Source: a bacterium
GTDB taxonomy: Bacteria; UBA10199; 2-02-FULL-44-16; JAAZCA01
DNA length: 64,000 nt
Reading direction: 5' to 3'
Assembly: GCA_021810905.1 (NCBI GenBank)
Contig: JAJZQH010000006.1
Span: 62,001-126,000 of the forward strand
The stretch's first letter is position 1, and each line of letters opens with the position of its first letter. A model generated the notes under the pieces. It saw only the letters and a list, made by a program, of their open reading frames with translations. It was not told the origin of the DNA and searched no databases. The translations under genes and the position numbers were made by a program. Positions 8,665 to 17,819 of the stretch are shown piece after piece.

Positions 8665-8790
8665 ACCCTCTTTGTACCGGGCAAATGCGTCGAAAGCAAG
8701 GGGGAGTCAACGAACGCCATCCTGGCGATGTCACCTCGAAATAAAGATCATCTGAATCTTTTTTTCGAACATCTTCTATCACGGACGAAC

Positions 8791-8822
8791 AAAAAAACGG
8801 GGCGGACCTTACGGTCCGCCCC
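8791..8822 (-). terminator. Rho-independent terminator after the ompA-like gene
   Basis: A perfect hairpin GGGGCGGACC-TTAC-GGTCCGCCCC at 8799-8822, followed on the minus strand by a run of seven T. It lies 19 bp after the stop of the OmpA-family gene and separates it from the molybdo-hydroxylase genes. Confidence 0.92.
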
Positions 8823-8840
8823 GGTAATGCTGCGTCATCC

Positions 8841-9350
8841 TCATCTCGCCTGCAGTTCGATGCGGCGGTTCTTTGCCCTGCCGGCATCGGTCTTGTTGTC
8901 TGCTACAGGATCTGCCTTGCCCTTGCCCTCGGCAGAAATCCTGCCCGCAACCACGCCCTTGGAAACGAAGTAGTTCTTCACGCTGTTTGCGCGAGCCAGC
9001 GAAAGTCTGTTGTTCAAGGCGTCAGAACCGCGATCGTCGGTATAGCCCACTACGACGATCTTGACGTCGGACTTGCTGTTATTTATCTTTTCGATATTCG
9101 AATCGAGCACTGCGAAGGATTCCTTCTTTATCTTCGAGCTTCCGGTATCGAAGTAGATTCCCTCGAGCACTATTTTTTCGCCCTTTTCGATCCTCTCGAC
9201 CTTTGGCGCAGGGGCTGGAGCAGGCTTTGCCTCGGCCATGCAGTGGTGCCAGGGCCACTGGTAAAATTCACATGTTTTTGCTGATGCATTAGAAACAAAC
9301 CCCAACCCCACCACACCGGATATAACCGCCATCAATATTGTCTTTTTCAT
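8841..9350 (-). CDS. OmpA-family outer membrane/peptidoglycan-binding protein
   Basis: Secreted 169-residue protein expected in the periplasm or outer membrane, holding peptidoglycan through its OmpA C-terminal domain. ATG at 9350 follows AAAGGAGGATGTG. Residues 1-24 form a signal peptide (hydrophobic, ending NASA). A short Pro/Ala linker (PAPAPAP) leads to the OmpA domain: IYFDTGSSKIKKES, GYTDDRGSDALNNRLSLARA and AKNRRIEL. The cysteines of the mature N-terminus (KTCEF, HHC) are not in a lipobox, so it is probably not a lipoprotein. It may be its own transcription unit, with a terminator downstream. Confidence 0.9.
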   Translation of the reverse strand: MKKTILMAVISGVVGLGFVSNASAKTCEFYQWPWHHCMAEAKPAPAPAPKVERIEKGEKIVLEGIYFDTGSSKIKKESFAVLDSNIEKINNSKSDVKIVVVGYTDDRGSDALNNRLSLARANSVKNYFVSKGVVAGRISAEGKGKADPVADNKTDAGRAKNRRIELQAR

Positions 9351-9372
9351 CACATCCTCCTTTAAAAAAGGA

Positions 9373-9771
9373 TTAAGATTTTTTACCATACAATGTCAAC
9401 ATCTCCTTCATCGTATTGAAAAGGTCCTCCTTGCGAATCGGCTTCTGAAGTATCCTTGAATGATCGAGCCTCTTGAGCGCATCGAGCGTCGTCGGATCAA
9501 GCACGCTCACTATCACCACGGGGATATTCATAGTTTTTATATTTCCGCGCAGATATACGAAGAAAGATTCGCCCGTCAATGGTTCCATTATAATATCAAG
9601 TATTATTATATCGAAATGTTTGTCCTCCAGATGCCGCAGCGCCTCCATGGCGTCGGTATACATCTCGACGTCATAGAGCGGTTCGTCCTTGAACATGCCG
9701 GTATAGATATCGAGCATGTCCGGATTGTCCTCAACAACCATGACGCTGATCTTTTCCGATGTTGTCATCAT
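9373..9771 (-). CDS. Single-domain response regulator
   Basis: Stand-alone receiver domain, 132 residues. Acidic pocket at VVEDN (12-16), phospho-acceptor Asp59 in DIIILDIIMEPLTG, and the conserved Lys in LQKPIRKED near the C-terminus. No output domain follows. Its ATG overlaps the stop of the upstream hybrid kinase by 4 bp (a second ATG is at 9768), so it is the last gene of the phosphorelay operon and a likely phosphate acceptor of a kinase encoded there. Confidence 0.9.
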   Translation of the reverse strand: MMTTSEKISVMVVEDNPDMLDIYTGMFKDEPLYDVEMYTDAMEALRHLEDKHFDIIILDIIMEPLTGESFFVYLRGNIKTMNIPVVIVSVLDPTTLDALKRLDHSRILQKPIRKEDLFNTMKEMLTLYGKKS

Positions 9772-12023
9772 TTCCTCCGTTTGAGATCTCTTTCGCCGTT
9801 TACACGCGGCAGCTCCACTATGACTCTGGCGCCCTTGCCCAGCCCCTCCGACCTCACCTCAATGTTCCCATTATAGCGTTCCACTATCTGCTTGCAAATA
9901 GGAAGTCCGAGTCCCATGCCTGGCGAAGCGGGATTGACCTGAAAAAAAGGCTCAAACACCTTGTCCAGCGCATCCGCTGGAATGCCCGCTCCTGTATCCG
10001 CAACGGTGATTCGCACTTGTTCCCCCACAACTTCGGCGGTCATCGAGATTTTACCTTCCCTGGTCGAGTGAACGGCATTGCTGACGATGTTGCCCAGTAC
10101 CGTATAGAGATCCACTTCCTCTATAAAGACGGTATCCGCTTCTTCGCCTATATCTACTTCAAACGAAAGCGCGCGATCCGATACGAACCCAGCGCCTTCC
10201 CGCATGACGCCCTCGGCAACCTTTCGCAAAGAAGAATGAAGACGCTCTTCGCCAACGCCTTTCAGCTGAGCGACAAAAAATTCCATCACCCTGTCCACGT
10301 CTGCGCGCAGCTGGCCGATGCTGGCCGCTATCAGCTCAAGCGATCGCTTTCTGAGCTCAGGGTCTTCCTTTTTCAGTGAATCGAATGCAAGATCGCACGC
10401 CATCTGCGCGGTGGCAATAGGAGTCTTGATCTTATGGGTCACATCGCGGATGATGTTGTTCTTGATCGTATCGATTCTCTTTCGTACCGATATATCCCGG
10501 ACACTTGCCTTGACCACGGTCTTGCCGAGGTATTCGATCGGTGTGAGTAGTATTTCAACCGGGATTTCGCCGCCATCCTTGCTTGACAACTCGGATTCGT
10601 AGAAGGTCGGTTTTCTCAGTGAAACCGTGCGCCTGAAGAAACCGTCGGCGCGAGAGAGCACTGATTCTGTATGGAATCCGAGGAAATTCTTGCCGATCAA
10701 CTCCTCCGCAGCTCGTCCAAAGATGACCTCGGCCCTCCTGTTGACTTCGATGATTTTGCCGTAATCGTCGCAGAGCAGAATCGCGTCTCCTGCATATTTA
10801 ATTAGCGCGCTGTATTTTGCCTCTGATTCGCGCAACGCGTCCTCCGCGCGCTTTCGATCGCTAATGTCGAATAGCACGCCGTCGAGCCATTTGAGATTGC
10901 CCGTATCGTCGAATACTCCCTGGCCGCGCTCTCCGACCCATTTCACTGAGCCGTTGCTGCAGATGACCCGGTATTCCAGTTCATACATGTTACGCATCGA
11001 GACTGCCTGTTGAACCCGATCTTTCACCATCTCTCTGTCGTCGGGATGAATTATGGAGGCATAGCTGCGGACGCGATTCTCGATGAACTCGGAGCACGGA
11101 TATCCGGAGATGGTCTCGATAGCCGGACTGATGTAATACATGGTCCATTCAGGATCGTTGGCGCAGTGGTATACGGCGCCGGGGATATTCTGGATCATCG
11201 TGCGCATGCGGCCCGCGCTCTCTTTGAGGGCCTCCTCGGCAAATCTTCGTTCGGTAATATCCTCGCCGGAACTGAGCGTTCCCTGATTTTTTCCATCGGC
11301 GTCCCTGAGAACGGTGTTGTGCCAGGCGATAAGTCTCTCGCCACCCGATTTGGTGACGATAGGGCTTTCGAAATAATCAGGGGCCTCCATCTTTCCGGCT
11401 AATACAGCATGAAGCATGGATCTCAATTTCTCGCGGATTCGCTCGGGCACGCATGTCGCGAACCAGTTTCTGCCGGTCAGTTCTCCATCGTCGTAACCCA
11501 GAACGCTATATCCCTTGCGATTAAGAAGCGTAATGCGCCCTTCGCGGTCGAGCGCGAGCAGCACGACGCCTGCGACGTCGAGGTAGAGCTGGGACAGGTC
11601 GTACTCCTCCTGCAGCAATTGTATGGCGCGCCTCTTCTGCCTGATCAACTCTGCGCGTTCAATGGCCCTGTGCACTGCCTGCGGGAGTTTTGTAAGGTGC
11701 GACTTGAGCACGTAGTCCGCCGCGCCCTGCACCATGCAATCAACGGCTACTTCTTCGCTGATTGTTCCGGTCACGATGATAAGCGGGACATCGGGCAGCC
11801 TCTCGGTGAGAAGCTTAAGCGCTTCCATGCCGTTGAATTGCGGCAACGTGTAGTCCGAGAGCACGAGATCCGGGTGGAAAGAGCCTATGGCGTCAAGAAA
11901 ACCCTCCTTGTCTGACACGGTTTGAGAATCGAACAGCAGGCCGGAACGCTTCATCTCGCGCTGCATGAGTTCGGCGTCGGCCGCGCTATCCTCAAGAATG
12001 AGTATTCGGATCGTATCCGCCAT
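9768..12023 (-). CDS. REC-PAS sensor histidine kinase
   Basis: Soluble 751-residue kinase with an unusual order: an N-terminal receiver domain (Asp57 in LVLSDYTLPQ), three PAS regions (about 150-510), a dimerisation domain with phospho-acceptor His in DVTHKIKTPIATAQM, and a HATPase domain (VADTGAGIPADALDKVFEPFF, then GMGLGLPICKQIVE). No transmembrane segment is visible. A kinase with a receiver ahead of its PAS domains is probably controlled by phosphorylation from another kinase, for example one encoded upstream. The next gene overlaps by 4 bp and the previous one ends 1 bp away. Confidence 0.9.
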   Translation of the reverse strand: MADTIRILILEDSAADAELMQREMKRSGLLFDSQTVSDKEGFLDAIGSFHPDLVLSDYTLPQFNGMEALKLLTERLPDVPLIIVTGTISEEVAVDCMVQGAADYVLKSHLTKLPQAVHRAIERAELIRQKRRAIQLLQEEYDLSQLYLDVAGVVLLALDREGRITLLNRKGYSVLGYDDGELTGRNWFATCVPERIREKLRSMLHAVLAGKMEAPDYFESPIVTKSGGERLIAWHNTVLRDADGKNQGTLSSGEDITERRFAEEALKESAGRMRTMIQNIPGAVYHCANDPEWTMYYISPAIETISGYPCSEFIENRVRSYASIIHPDDREMVKDRVQQAVSMRNMYELEYRVICSNGSVKWVGERGQGVFDDTGNLKWLDGVLFDISDRKRAEDALRESEAKYSALIKYAGDAILLCDDYGKIIEVNRRAEVIFGRAAEELIGKNFLGFHTESVLSRADGFFRRTVSLRKPTFYESELSSKDGGEIPVEILLTPIEYLGKTVVKASVRDISVRKRIDTIKNNIIRDVTHKIKTPIATAQMACDLAFDSLKKEDPELRKRSLELIAASIGQLRADVDRVMEFFVAQLKGVGEERLHSSLRKVAEGVMREGAGFVSDRALSFEVDIGEEADTVFIEEVDLYTVLGNIVSNAVHSTREGKISMTAEVVGEQVRITVADTGAGIPADALDKVFEPFFQVNPASPGMGLGLPICKQIVERYNGNIEVRSEGLGKGARVIVELPRVNGERDLKRRK

Positions 12024-12024
12024 G

Positions 12025-12471
12025 TTATCCCCTTGGAGGCTGGTTCAAGATAAGCCAGTAGAGCCCTATCTCGGAGACAGACGACACGAATTGCTCGAAA
12101 TCGACCGGCTTGACGATGTAGCTGTTCACCCCCAGGTGATAGCTCTCAACCACGTCCTTCTCCTCGCGTGAGGAGGTGAGCACGACAACGGGCAAGACCT
12201 TGAGGGCAGCGTCTGACTTGATTCGGCGCAGCACCTCAAGCCCGTCCACCTTTGGGAGCTTGAGGTCGAGGAGCACCAGCTTCGGCGTTTCGCGCGCATT
12301 CCGTCCCGCGTATTCTCCAGTGCGGAAGAGGTAATCGAGCGCCTGCGCGCCGTCGCCCACGACGTGGACCTTGTTCGCAAGATTGTGTTGCGAGAGCGCT
12401 CGAAGCGTCAGCTCTACGTCATTCGGGTTGTCCTCGACGAGCAGTATCTCCACAGCATTGCCTTTGCTCAT
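12025..12471 (-). CDS. Rcp1-like response regulator
   Basis: Single receiver domain of 148 residues in the group of cyanobacterial phytochrome partner Rcp1: [18 protein letters not shown], the loop insertion [11 protein letters not shown], phospho-acceptor Asp69 in [18 protein letters not shown], and KPVDFEQF. Such regulators are usually paired with the kinase encoded just before them, here the MEDS-PAS kinase, whose stop codon overlaps this start by 4 bp. Confidence 0.92.
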   Translation of the reverse strand: MSKGNAVEILLVEDNPNDVELTLRALSQHNLANKVHVVGDGAQALDYLFRTGEYAGRNARETPKLVLLDLKLPKVDGLEVLRRIKSDAALKVLPVVVLTSSREEKDVVESYHLGVNSYIVKPVDFEQFVSSVSEIGLYWLILNQPPRG

Positions 12472-14402
12472 GACTCGCTCCTTTCTGAATTCAGCTGCGG
12501 CAGAATGAACGAGAAGGTCGATCCCTTGCCGAGTTCAGACGCTGCCTCAACGCGGCCTCCATGGCGCTTCACGATGCGGGCCACGATCGCGAGTCCCACG
12601 CCGGTACCTTCGAATTCGTCCGCTGTATGCAGCCTCTGGAAGACTTTAAAAAGTTTGTCCACATAGCGCATGTCGAATCCCACGCCGTTGTCGCGCACGC
12701 TCACGCGGACCTCGTGTTCGTCGGATTCACCGAAGATCTCAATCACAGCCAATTCGCGCGGACGCGTAAATTTGACCGCGTTGGAGACGAGGTTCGCCAT
12801 GGCCTGTTGGAGCATGGTGCGATCGCCGTATACGGAAGGCAGCGACCCCATGCGCAGTTCGATGGAACGCGCGGGCTCGGCCGAACGCAGGCCCTCGAAT
12901 ATGCTTCGTATCATGGAAACAAGGTCGACTTCCTGAGATTCTATGGTGCAGCGGCTCATCCTGGAGAAGTTGAGCAGGTCGCTAATGAGCCGGTCCATCT
13001 GCGCCGCGCTTGAACGAATCACGCCCAGCACCCGGAGACCCTCGGCATCGAGACGGTTCGATTGTTCCTCGACGAGTATGCGCGCGAAGCCGTCGATCGC
13101 CCGGAGCGGCGCGCGCAGATCGTGCGATACTGAATAGGAAAACGCCTCCAGTTCTTTGTTTGCGTCTTCAAGTTCCGCAGTACGCTGTCTCACGCGATCC
13201 TCGAGCTCGGCGTTGAGCCGCAGGATTTCTTCCTCTGCTTTTTTGCGCTCGGTGATGTCATTGTAGATCGCCACTACTTCGCCCGTTGGAAGGCGATACA
13301 CATAGTTTTCCCGCCAGCTTTCGATGCGCTCGTCGCGGTAGAGCGACACGGGATGGTGTTCGGCTGCGCCGCTCCTCCAGACGCGACGAAAGACATCAAT
13401 AAGGCCAAACTCCTCGACGCCGTGAAAGGCCTCCCGTACCTCTCGCCCGATGACCTTCTCCCTGCTTATATTTTCGATCCGTTCCGCCCCGGTGTTGAAA
13501 CCCACAATGACAAAGCCCGCCCCATCATTTATGGCTTTATAGACGGCGATGCCGCTAGAGCTGCCTTCAAAGAGCTGTCGATACCTCTCCTCGCTCTTCT
13601 TCAGCGACTCGTGGGCCAACCTGCTGTCCTCCAGTGCGCTGAGCATTGCACGGCGGGAACGTTCGGCCCGGTTGAGGTTATCGTGCAGCTCTTTCTCTAT
13701 ACGCTTGCTGTCGATTTCCGATCTGGCGCTGGCGATAATCCCGTCGCGGATATCCTGATAAACGCACGCGGCAAACTCGTCGTGTTCAACGCCGCAGAGG
13801 AATTCGTCTGGAGGTATGTAATACCGGTTTTTGCACAGGAGTCCGTGGATCACAACTTTCGGGTGCGTATGGATCACGCCGATCAGGATATCCGGATCGA
13901 ATCGGCTCTCATGATATTGACAGATCGCGCTCGATCGGCTGTTCGGAAAAAAATAATTGAGCTTGGATTCGTATTCGATCAATCGATGGCTTCCGGGATG
14001 TTTCGATAAAACCCAGGTCATTTCCCCGGTAGCCCTCATGCCCGAATACCCCTCCTTCAGCGCCGTTTCCTCCGCCTGTTTGAGGGTTGCAATCATCCTG
14101 TCCGGATCGAAGCTTCCCCCTTTGAGATACGCATCTTCCTTTGTGAGAAAAACGAACTGACCAGACTTAAGATACTCATCGATCTCTACACCTGAGCCGA
14201 TGAATGCCTTTCGAATTTCATTCGTCGAACTTTCATCGACGATATAGATGCATTTTTCGTGATTCTTAAGCCCACAGGATAAATACGGAACGATGATCTC
14301 CATCTGTTCGTAGACGTCACGGTAAATAGAGCAGAGGTGATCGCCAAACCCCAATCCGCTGATCTCTTCCACTGTTTCGGACAACGCGTTCACGGAAGCC
14401 AT
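12468..14402 (-). CDS. MEDS-domain PAS sensor histidine kinase
   Basis: Cytoplasmic 644-residue kinase. Residues 15-200 form a MEDS (DcmR-type) sensory domain: [17 protein letters not shown], then YIVDESS and the ATGEMTWVL motif. A coiled coil, a PAS domain and a kinase core follow: [20 protein letters not shown] with the phospho-acceptor His, and [20 protein letters not shown] followed by [13 protein letters not shown] domains are linked to sensing of small organic compounds in methanogens and methylotrophs; the ligand here is unknown. The Rcp1-like regulator directly downstream is the likely partner. Confidence 0.9.
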   Translation of the reverse strand: MASVNALSETVEEISGLGFGDHLCSIYRDVYEQMEIIVPYLSCGLKNHEKCIYIVDESSTNEIRKAFIGSGVEIDEYLKSGQFVFLTKEDAYLKGGSFDPDRMIATLKQAEETALKEGYSGMRATGEMTWVLSKHPGSHRLIEYESKLNYFFPNSRSSAICQYHESRFDPDILIGVIHTHPKVVIHGLLCKNRYYIPPDEFLCGVEHDEFAACVYQDIRDGIIASARSEIDSKRIEKELHDNLNRAERSRRAMLSALEDSRLAHESLKKSEERYRQLFEGSSSGIAVYKAINDGAGFVIVGFNTGAERIENISREKVIGREVREAFHGVEEFGLIDVFRRVWRSGAAEHHPVSLYRDERIESWRENYVYRLPTGEVVAIYNDITERKKAEEEILRLNAELEDRVRQRTAELEDANKELEAFSYSVSHDLRAPLRAIDGFARILVEEQSNRLDAEGLRVLGVIRSSAAQMDRLISDLLNFSRMSRCTIESQEVDLVSMIRSIFEGLRSAEPARSIELRMGSLPSVYGDRTMLQQAMANLVSNAVKFTRPRELAVIEIFGESDEHEVRVSVRDNGVGFDMRYVDKLFKVFQRLHTADEFEGTGVGLAIVARIVKRHGGRVEAASELGKGSTFSFILPQLNSERSES

Positions 14403-14407
14403 CTATT

Positions 14408-16561
14408 CTATCCCTCGCTCTGGTAACGCATTTCCTCGCCCAGTCTGCGGCAGAGGTCGTTCACCTCTCGTTTGAGCTCTTGAACGCGATCCTCTCTGTC
14501 GAGCATGACCTCCTGCCATCGCTGGAGTTCATCCAACTGAGTTTTGATCTCCTCTGCAGCGCGTTTTTGCTCGGTGACGTTGGTGAGGATGCAGTGCGTC
14601 CGAAGCATATTTTCTTTTTCGCCATACACGATTCTTCCATCAAACGACGCGATGATGCGGCTTCCGTCCTTTTTTTGCATGACGAATTCTACTCCGTGAA
14701 TTTCACCGGAGACCTTGAATTTCGGAAACCGCTCTCTGAAGAGATCAACCTGATCGGGTGCGAGAAACTCGCCAAACCAGCGGCCAATCACCTCGTCTTT
14801 CGAATATCCGAGAGCACCAAGCCACGCCTGGTTGACTTCACGGATGCGCCCGTCGACATCGAGCGACTGATAGCCGAGAGGAGCGCGCTCGTAGAGGAGA
14901 CGGAATCGTTCCTCGCTCTCGCGCAGGGCTACGGCCTCATGTGTGGCAAATCGAGCCTGCTGCTTGCGCCAGAAGGCAACTACCGCACTGCCGGAAAGCG
15001 CGACCGCCAGCATGACCGCAAGCCAGACCAGCATCCCCTGCTGACGCAACGGCGTGAAGATCTCATGCGCGTCGACCTTGGAAACGATAAACCAGGAGGT
15101 GTCGGGCACAGGCATAATTGCTGCTACCACCGGCTCGCCACGATAGTCACGTCCCCGCACCACGCCGACGATACCCCTCACGGCCATAGCCGCAGGCAAG
15201 TCCTGCTGTGAAACGGGAAACCGCAGGGAAAGCGTCGTGTCAGAACGATGGCGCAACTCATTGAGAAAGACCACTTCGTCGCCGTCTCGGCGCACTAGCA
15301 GGGTTTCGGCCGTGGGGCTGGGCGTGGGCCAAGACTGAATCAGTGGATAGAGAAAACGGTTCGGATCGATTCTGATAAAAACGACACCCAGTGGCGCCTT
15401 CTTCGAAGAACTCGTATCAATCACAGGGACCAGAAGATCCATATGGACCCATCCGGCCGAGCCCACGTGAAAATCCGTGAGGCGGATAGTTCCGTCGGCC
15501 ATCGACTCACGCGCCATTTCCTCGACTTCCTGGTCGACGGTGAGGCTTGTGCCCTCGGCTGCGAGCAGTGGGTGTCCATCCGCACCCATGATCAGGACGT
15601 CACGAAAATCGTAGCCTGCCTTGCGTACGGTAAGCCATTTGGAAAGCTCTCGCACGAGGCGCGCGTTGCTGCGATCTCGTTCGATTCCCTTGATAGCTTC
15701 CGCAATGAAAGGGTTTTCGCTTATTGTCCTTGCGTCGCTCAGACGCTCCTGTCTCCAGACATTTATCTGAGAAATTTTCAGGTCCGCGACCGAGGAGAGC
15801 TGCTCCGCCACCGTGCTCATGAACATGTTGCGGTGTTCAATGTAGAACACGGAGCCGACTGCTCCGATGCCCGCCATGAGAAGGAAAAAAATGACCAGGA
15901 GCCGCGGTGGGATCCCTGAAATATCGAACAGGCGCGCGGGCAACGCACCGGGCCCCGCAGCCAGCAGGTTGCCGACGCCCAGAATCACAAAGGCAAAGGC
16001 AGTCGGCAGGGCGACAGGAATCATCGCGCGACCATAAAAGAGCGGCGAATCGTAGATATAGCTCAATACCAGAATACAGCCGATCACAATGACGCCTGAT
16101 GACATCAACCCCGCTACGTCTTGAAGGCGGCGATGTTCATGCGACGCGAAACGCAGGCACATTGCCAGCGAGGCGAGCATAAACGCAGCCGCGGTGACAG
16201 GCGACATGCGGCCTTCAGGAACACCGTGGAACGGGCGAGGAGAAGACATGATCCCTCGTTCAACGTCCCAGCTGACGCCCGATAGATACTGGATGAGAAT
16301 GGGGATGACTGCAAAGTAGACAGCGACGGATACAACTATCGCCGCGACGCGAACGGCGCCTCGTTCTGGAGCCGCAGCCGCAGCTGCGAGCGTGAAACCC
16401 AGCAGCATGAAGGCCAGCGCCGTCACCGGCGCCATGGGAATATAATGCTCACTCAGAGCCGTAAGACCCCGTAGATCCGCCACCCATCCCACGATTGTGA
16501 ACACAGCGACTGCCGCCACGGCGAACCCGCATATTTCGGCCACGCGTGTCCATTTATTCAC
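14408..16561 (-). CDS. Membrane sensor with Cache-like and PAS domains, no kinase core
   Basis: 717-residue inner-membrane protein. About seven hydrophobic segments occupy residues 1-235, and a large extracytoplasmic region follows (about 240-510, beginning EHRNMFMSTVAEQLSSVADLK) of the dCache type. A last transmembrane helix near 515-535 (LVWLAVMLAVALSGSAVVAF) leads to a PAS domain. The protein ends in a coiled coil (REDRVQELKREVNDLCRRLG) instead of a histidine kinase or GGDEF domain, so it probably signals through partner proteins. It overlaps the upstream regulator gene by 4 bp and is followed 5 bp later by the MEDS kinase gene. Confidence 0.85.
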   Translation of the reverse strand: MNKWTRVAEICGFAVAAVAVFTIVGWVADLRGLTALSEHYIPMAPVTALAFMLLGFTLAAAAAAPERGAVRVAAIVVSVAVYFAVIPILIQYLSGVSWDVERGIMSSPRPFHGVPEGRMSPVTAAAFMLASLAMCLRFASHEHRRLQDVAGLMSSGVIVIGCILVLSYIYDSPLFYGRAMIPVALPTAFAFVILGVGNLLAAGPGALPARLFDISGIPPRLLVIFFLLMAGIGAVGSVFYIEHRNMFMSTVAEQLSSVADLKISQINVWRQERLSDARTISENPFIAEAIKGIERDRSNARLVRELSKWLTVRKAGYDFRDVLIMGADGHPLLAAEGTSLTVDQEVEEMARESMADGTIRLTDFHVGSAGWVHMDLLVPVIDTSSSKKAPLGVVFIRIDPNRFLYPLIQSWPTPSPTAETLLVRRDGDEVVFLNELRHRSDTTLSLRFPVSQQDLPAAMAVRGIVGVVRGRDYRGEPVVAAIMPVPDTSWFIVSKVDAHEIFTPLRQQGMLVWLAVMLAVALSGSAVVAFWRKQQARFATHEAVALRESEERFRLLYERAPLGYQSLDVDGRIREVNQAWLGALGYSKDEVIGRWFGEFLAPDQVDLFRERFPKFKVSGEIHGVEFVMQKKDGSRIIASFDGRIVYGEKENMLRTHCILTNVTEQKRAAEEIKTQLDELQRWQEVMLDREDRVQELKREVNDLCRRLGEEMRYQSEG

Positions 16562-17118
16562 GGCATCACCTTCCCTGACAAGAAATACTTTGGAGCTCTG
16601 CCCAGCTCCGCGAGCAGCGAGTTTACCTCCTGTTTGAGCTCTACGATGCGCTGTTCCCGGCCGACCATGAGTGCATTGAAGTCGCTTATGTTTCTCAGCT
16701 TCTCCTTCAATTCCTCTTCCGCGCCGAGCCTTTCATCGTGTTCTCTCTTGCGATCCATCGTCCTCTGCACGGCGGGCCCAAGCTTGGCAAGGTGGCTCTT
16801 GAGGACATAATCCGCAGCGCCTTCAAGCATGCACTCTACCGCGGTCTCCTCGCTGATCGCACCCGTCACGACTATGAGCGGGATCTCAGAAACGCGGCTC
16901 TTTACGATATCCAGCGCTGTCATTGCATCGAGCTGCGGCATGGAGAAATCGCTGAGCACGATATCGGGCTCAAAAGAACCGAGTTCCTTTATGAATGTTT
17001 CTTTGTCGATTGTTACCTTTGAAATAAAATCGACGCCTGCGCGTGTAAGCTCGCGCCTGATTAGTTCGACATCCCGGGGATCGTCTTCGAGGATAAGTAT
17101 CTTGAGCTGATCGGCCAT
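16558..17118 (-). CDS. Receiver-domain protein with C-terminal coiled coil
   Basis: First gene of the phosphorelay operon, 186 residues. Receiver domain with EDD acidic pocket and phospho-acceptor Asp57 (DIVLSDFSMPQLDAM), closely like the receiver at the front of the hybrid kinase downstream. After residue 125 it carries a coiled coil ending REQRIVELKQEVNSLLAELG, which resembles the C-terminus of the membrane sensor encoded next. ATG at 17118 follows GGGGGAGCC; the longer frame from 17184 is not favoured. The shared tails suggest that the two proteins interact; this is inference. Confidence 0.87.
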   Translation of the reverse strand: MADQLKILILEDDPRDVELIRRELTRAGVDFISKVTIDKETFIKELGSFEPDIVLSDFSMPQLDAMTALDIVKSRVSEIPLIVVTGAISEETAVECMLEGAADYVLKSHLAKLGPAVQRTMDRKREHDERLGAEEELKEKLRNISDFNALMVGREQRIVELKQEVNSLLAELGRAPKYFLSGKVMP

Positions 17119-17155
17119 GGCTCCCCCATCGACCAGGTGCTTTGTGATACATTCG

Positions 17156-17184
17156 ATATGTATGGGATCTGCTGTTGTTGTCAA
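17156..17184 (-). promoter_or_regulatory. Candidate sigma-70 promoter of the phosphorelay operon
   Basis: On the minus strand a perfect -35 box TTGACA (17184-17179) is followed after 17 bp by ACATAT (17161-17156), a weak -10. The start codon of the first operon gene lies about 38 bp further on. The box lies downstream of the tRNA terminator, so the operon has a promoter of its own. Confidence 0.5.
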
Positions 17185-17230
17185 TTGTTACATTTTGAAA
17201 GGTAGCAATTCGAGCGACACCTCTACGTTC

Positions 17231-17270
17231 AAGGAAAAAGGGGTCGCCAAAATCGCGACCCCTTTTCCTT
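17231..17270 (-). terminator. Rho-independent terminator after tRNA-Gly
   Basis: Strong hairpin with stem GGGGTCGC/GCGACCCC extended by A/T pairs on both sides, followed by a T run in the minus direction. It begins 2 bp after the tRNA. Flanking A and T runs make it possibly active in both directions. Confidence 0.88.
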
Positions 17271-17271
17271 G

Positions 17272-17342
17272 AGCGGGTGAAGGGAATCGAACCCTCGTAT
17301 CAAGCTTGGGAAGCTCGTGTTCTACCATTGAACTACACCCGC
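17272..17342 (-). tRNA. tRNA-Gly (anticodon CCC)
   Basis: 71-nt cloverleaf on the minus strand. The acceptor stem is GCGGGTG with CACCCGC; the D-arm contains AGTTCAATGGTAGAAC. The anticodon stem CGAGC/GCTTG encloses loop TTCCCAA, giving anticodon CCC. The T-arm is GAGGGTTCGATTCCCTTC. The CCA end is not encoded (TCAAGG follows). Confidence 0.95.
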
Positions 17343-17456
17343 ATGTGGGAGGCGCGTTTAGCATCCGGGCGCGCCAAGCGCAAGGGGCTTTTCAATAGAG
17401 GCGCGGACTGATAGAACAAGCGGGAGATCGAATAAATTATAGCTGGAGGACTTGCT

Positions 17457-17819
17457 ATGCAGCTGATATTTTTGGGAATTCTGGGCGCGGCAGCCGGCGT
17501 CTTTGCCGGTCTCTTCGGACTGGGCGGCGCCGTCATAGTGGTGCCCGCGCTCGTGTTCATCTTCGGGTTCAGCCAGCATCAGGCGCAGGGAACTTCACTC
17601 GCCATGCTCCTGCCGCCGATCGGGCTTCTGGCCACATGGCGCTACTGGCAGGCGGGGTATGTCAAGTTGGGTGTCGCTTCCGTCATGGCCGCGGCATTCC
17701 TCGTGGGCGCCGCCGTTGGGGCGCACTATGCGGTGCAAATACCTGAAACATTGATGAAGAAACTGTTCGGCGCCGCACTGGCGATAATCGGAGTGTTGAT
17801 GATGGTGACTGCAAAATAA
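17457..17819 (+). CDS. Half-size TauE/SafE-type membrane protein
   Basis: 120-residue membrane protein with four predicted helices. The N-terminal motif GAAAGVFAGLFGLGGAVIVVPALV is the TauE/SafE signature, seen here in part as AGLFGLGG (17-24). Full-length family members have two such repeats and about 250 residues, so this is a single-repeat form that would have to dimerise. It ends 1 bp before the convergent rtcB stop. Transport of sulfite or another organic or sulfur anion is only a family guess. Confidence 0.8.
   Translation: MQLIFLGILGAAAGVFAGLFGLGGAVIVVPALVFIFGFSQHQAQGTSLAMLLPPIGLLATWRYWQAGYVKLGVASVMAAAFLVGAAVGAHYAVQIPETLMKKLFGAALAIIGVLMMVTAK

Noticed and set aside
8665-8790. Molybdenum cofactor riboswitch before the molybdo-subunit gene
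   Set aside because: No extended conserved stem structure of that class could be seen in the 126 bp; only a small hairpin and a ribosome site.
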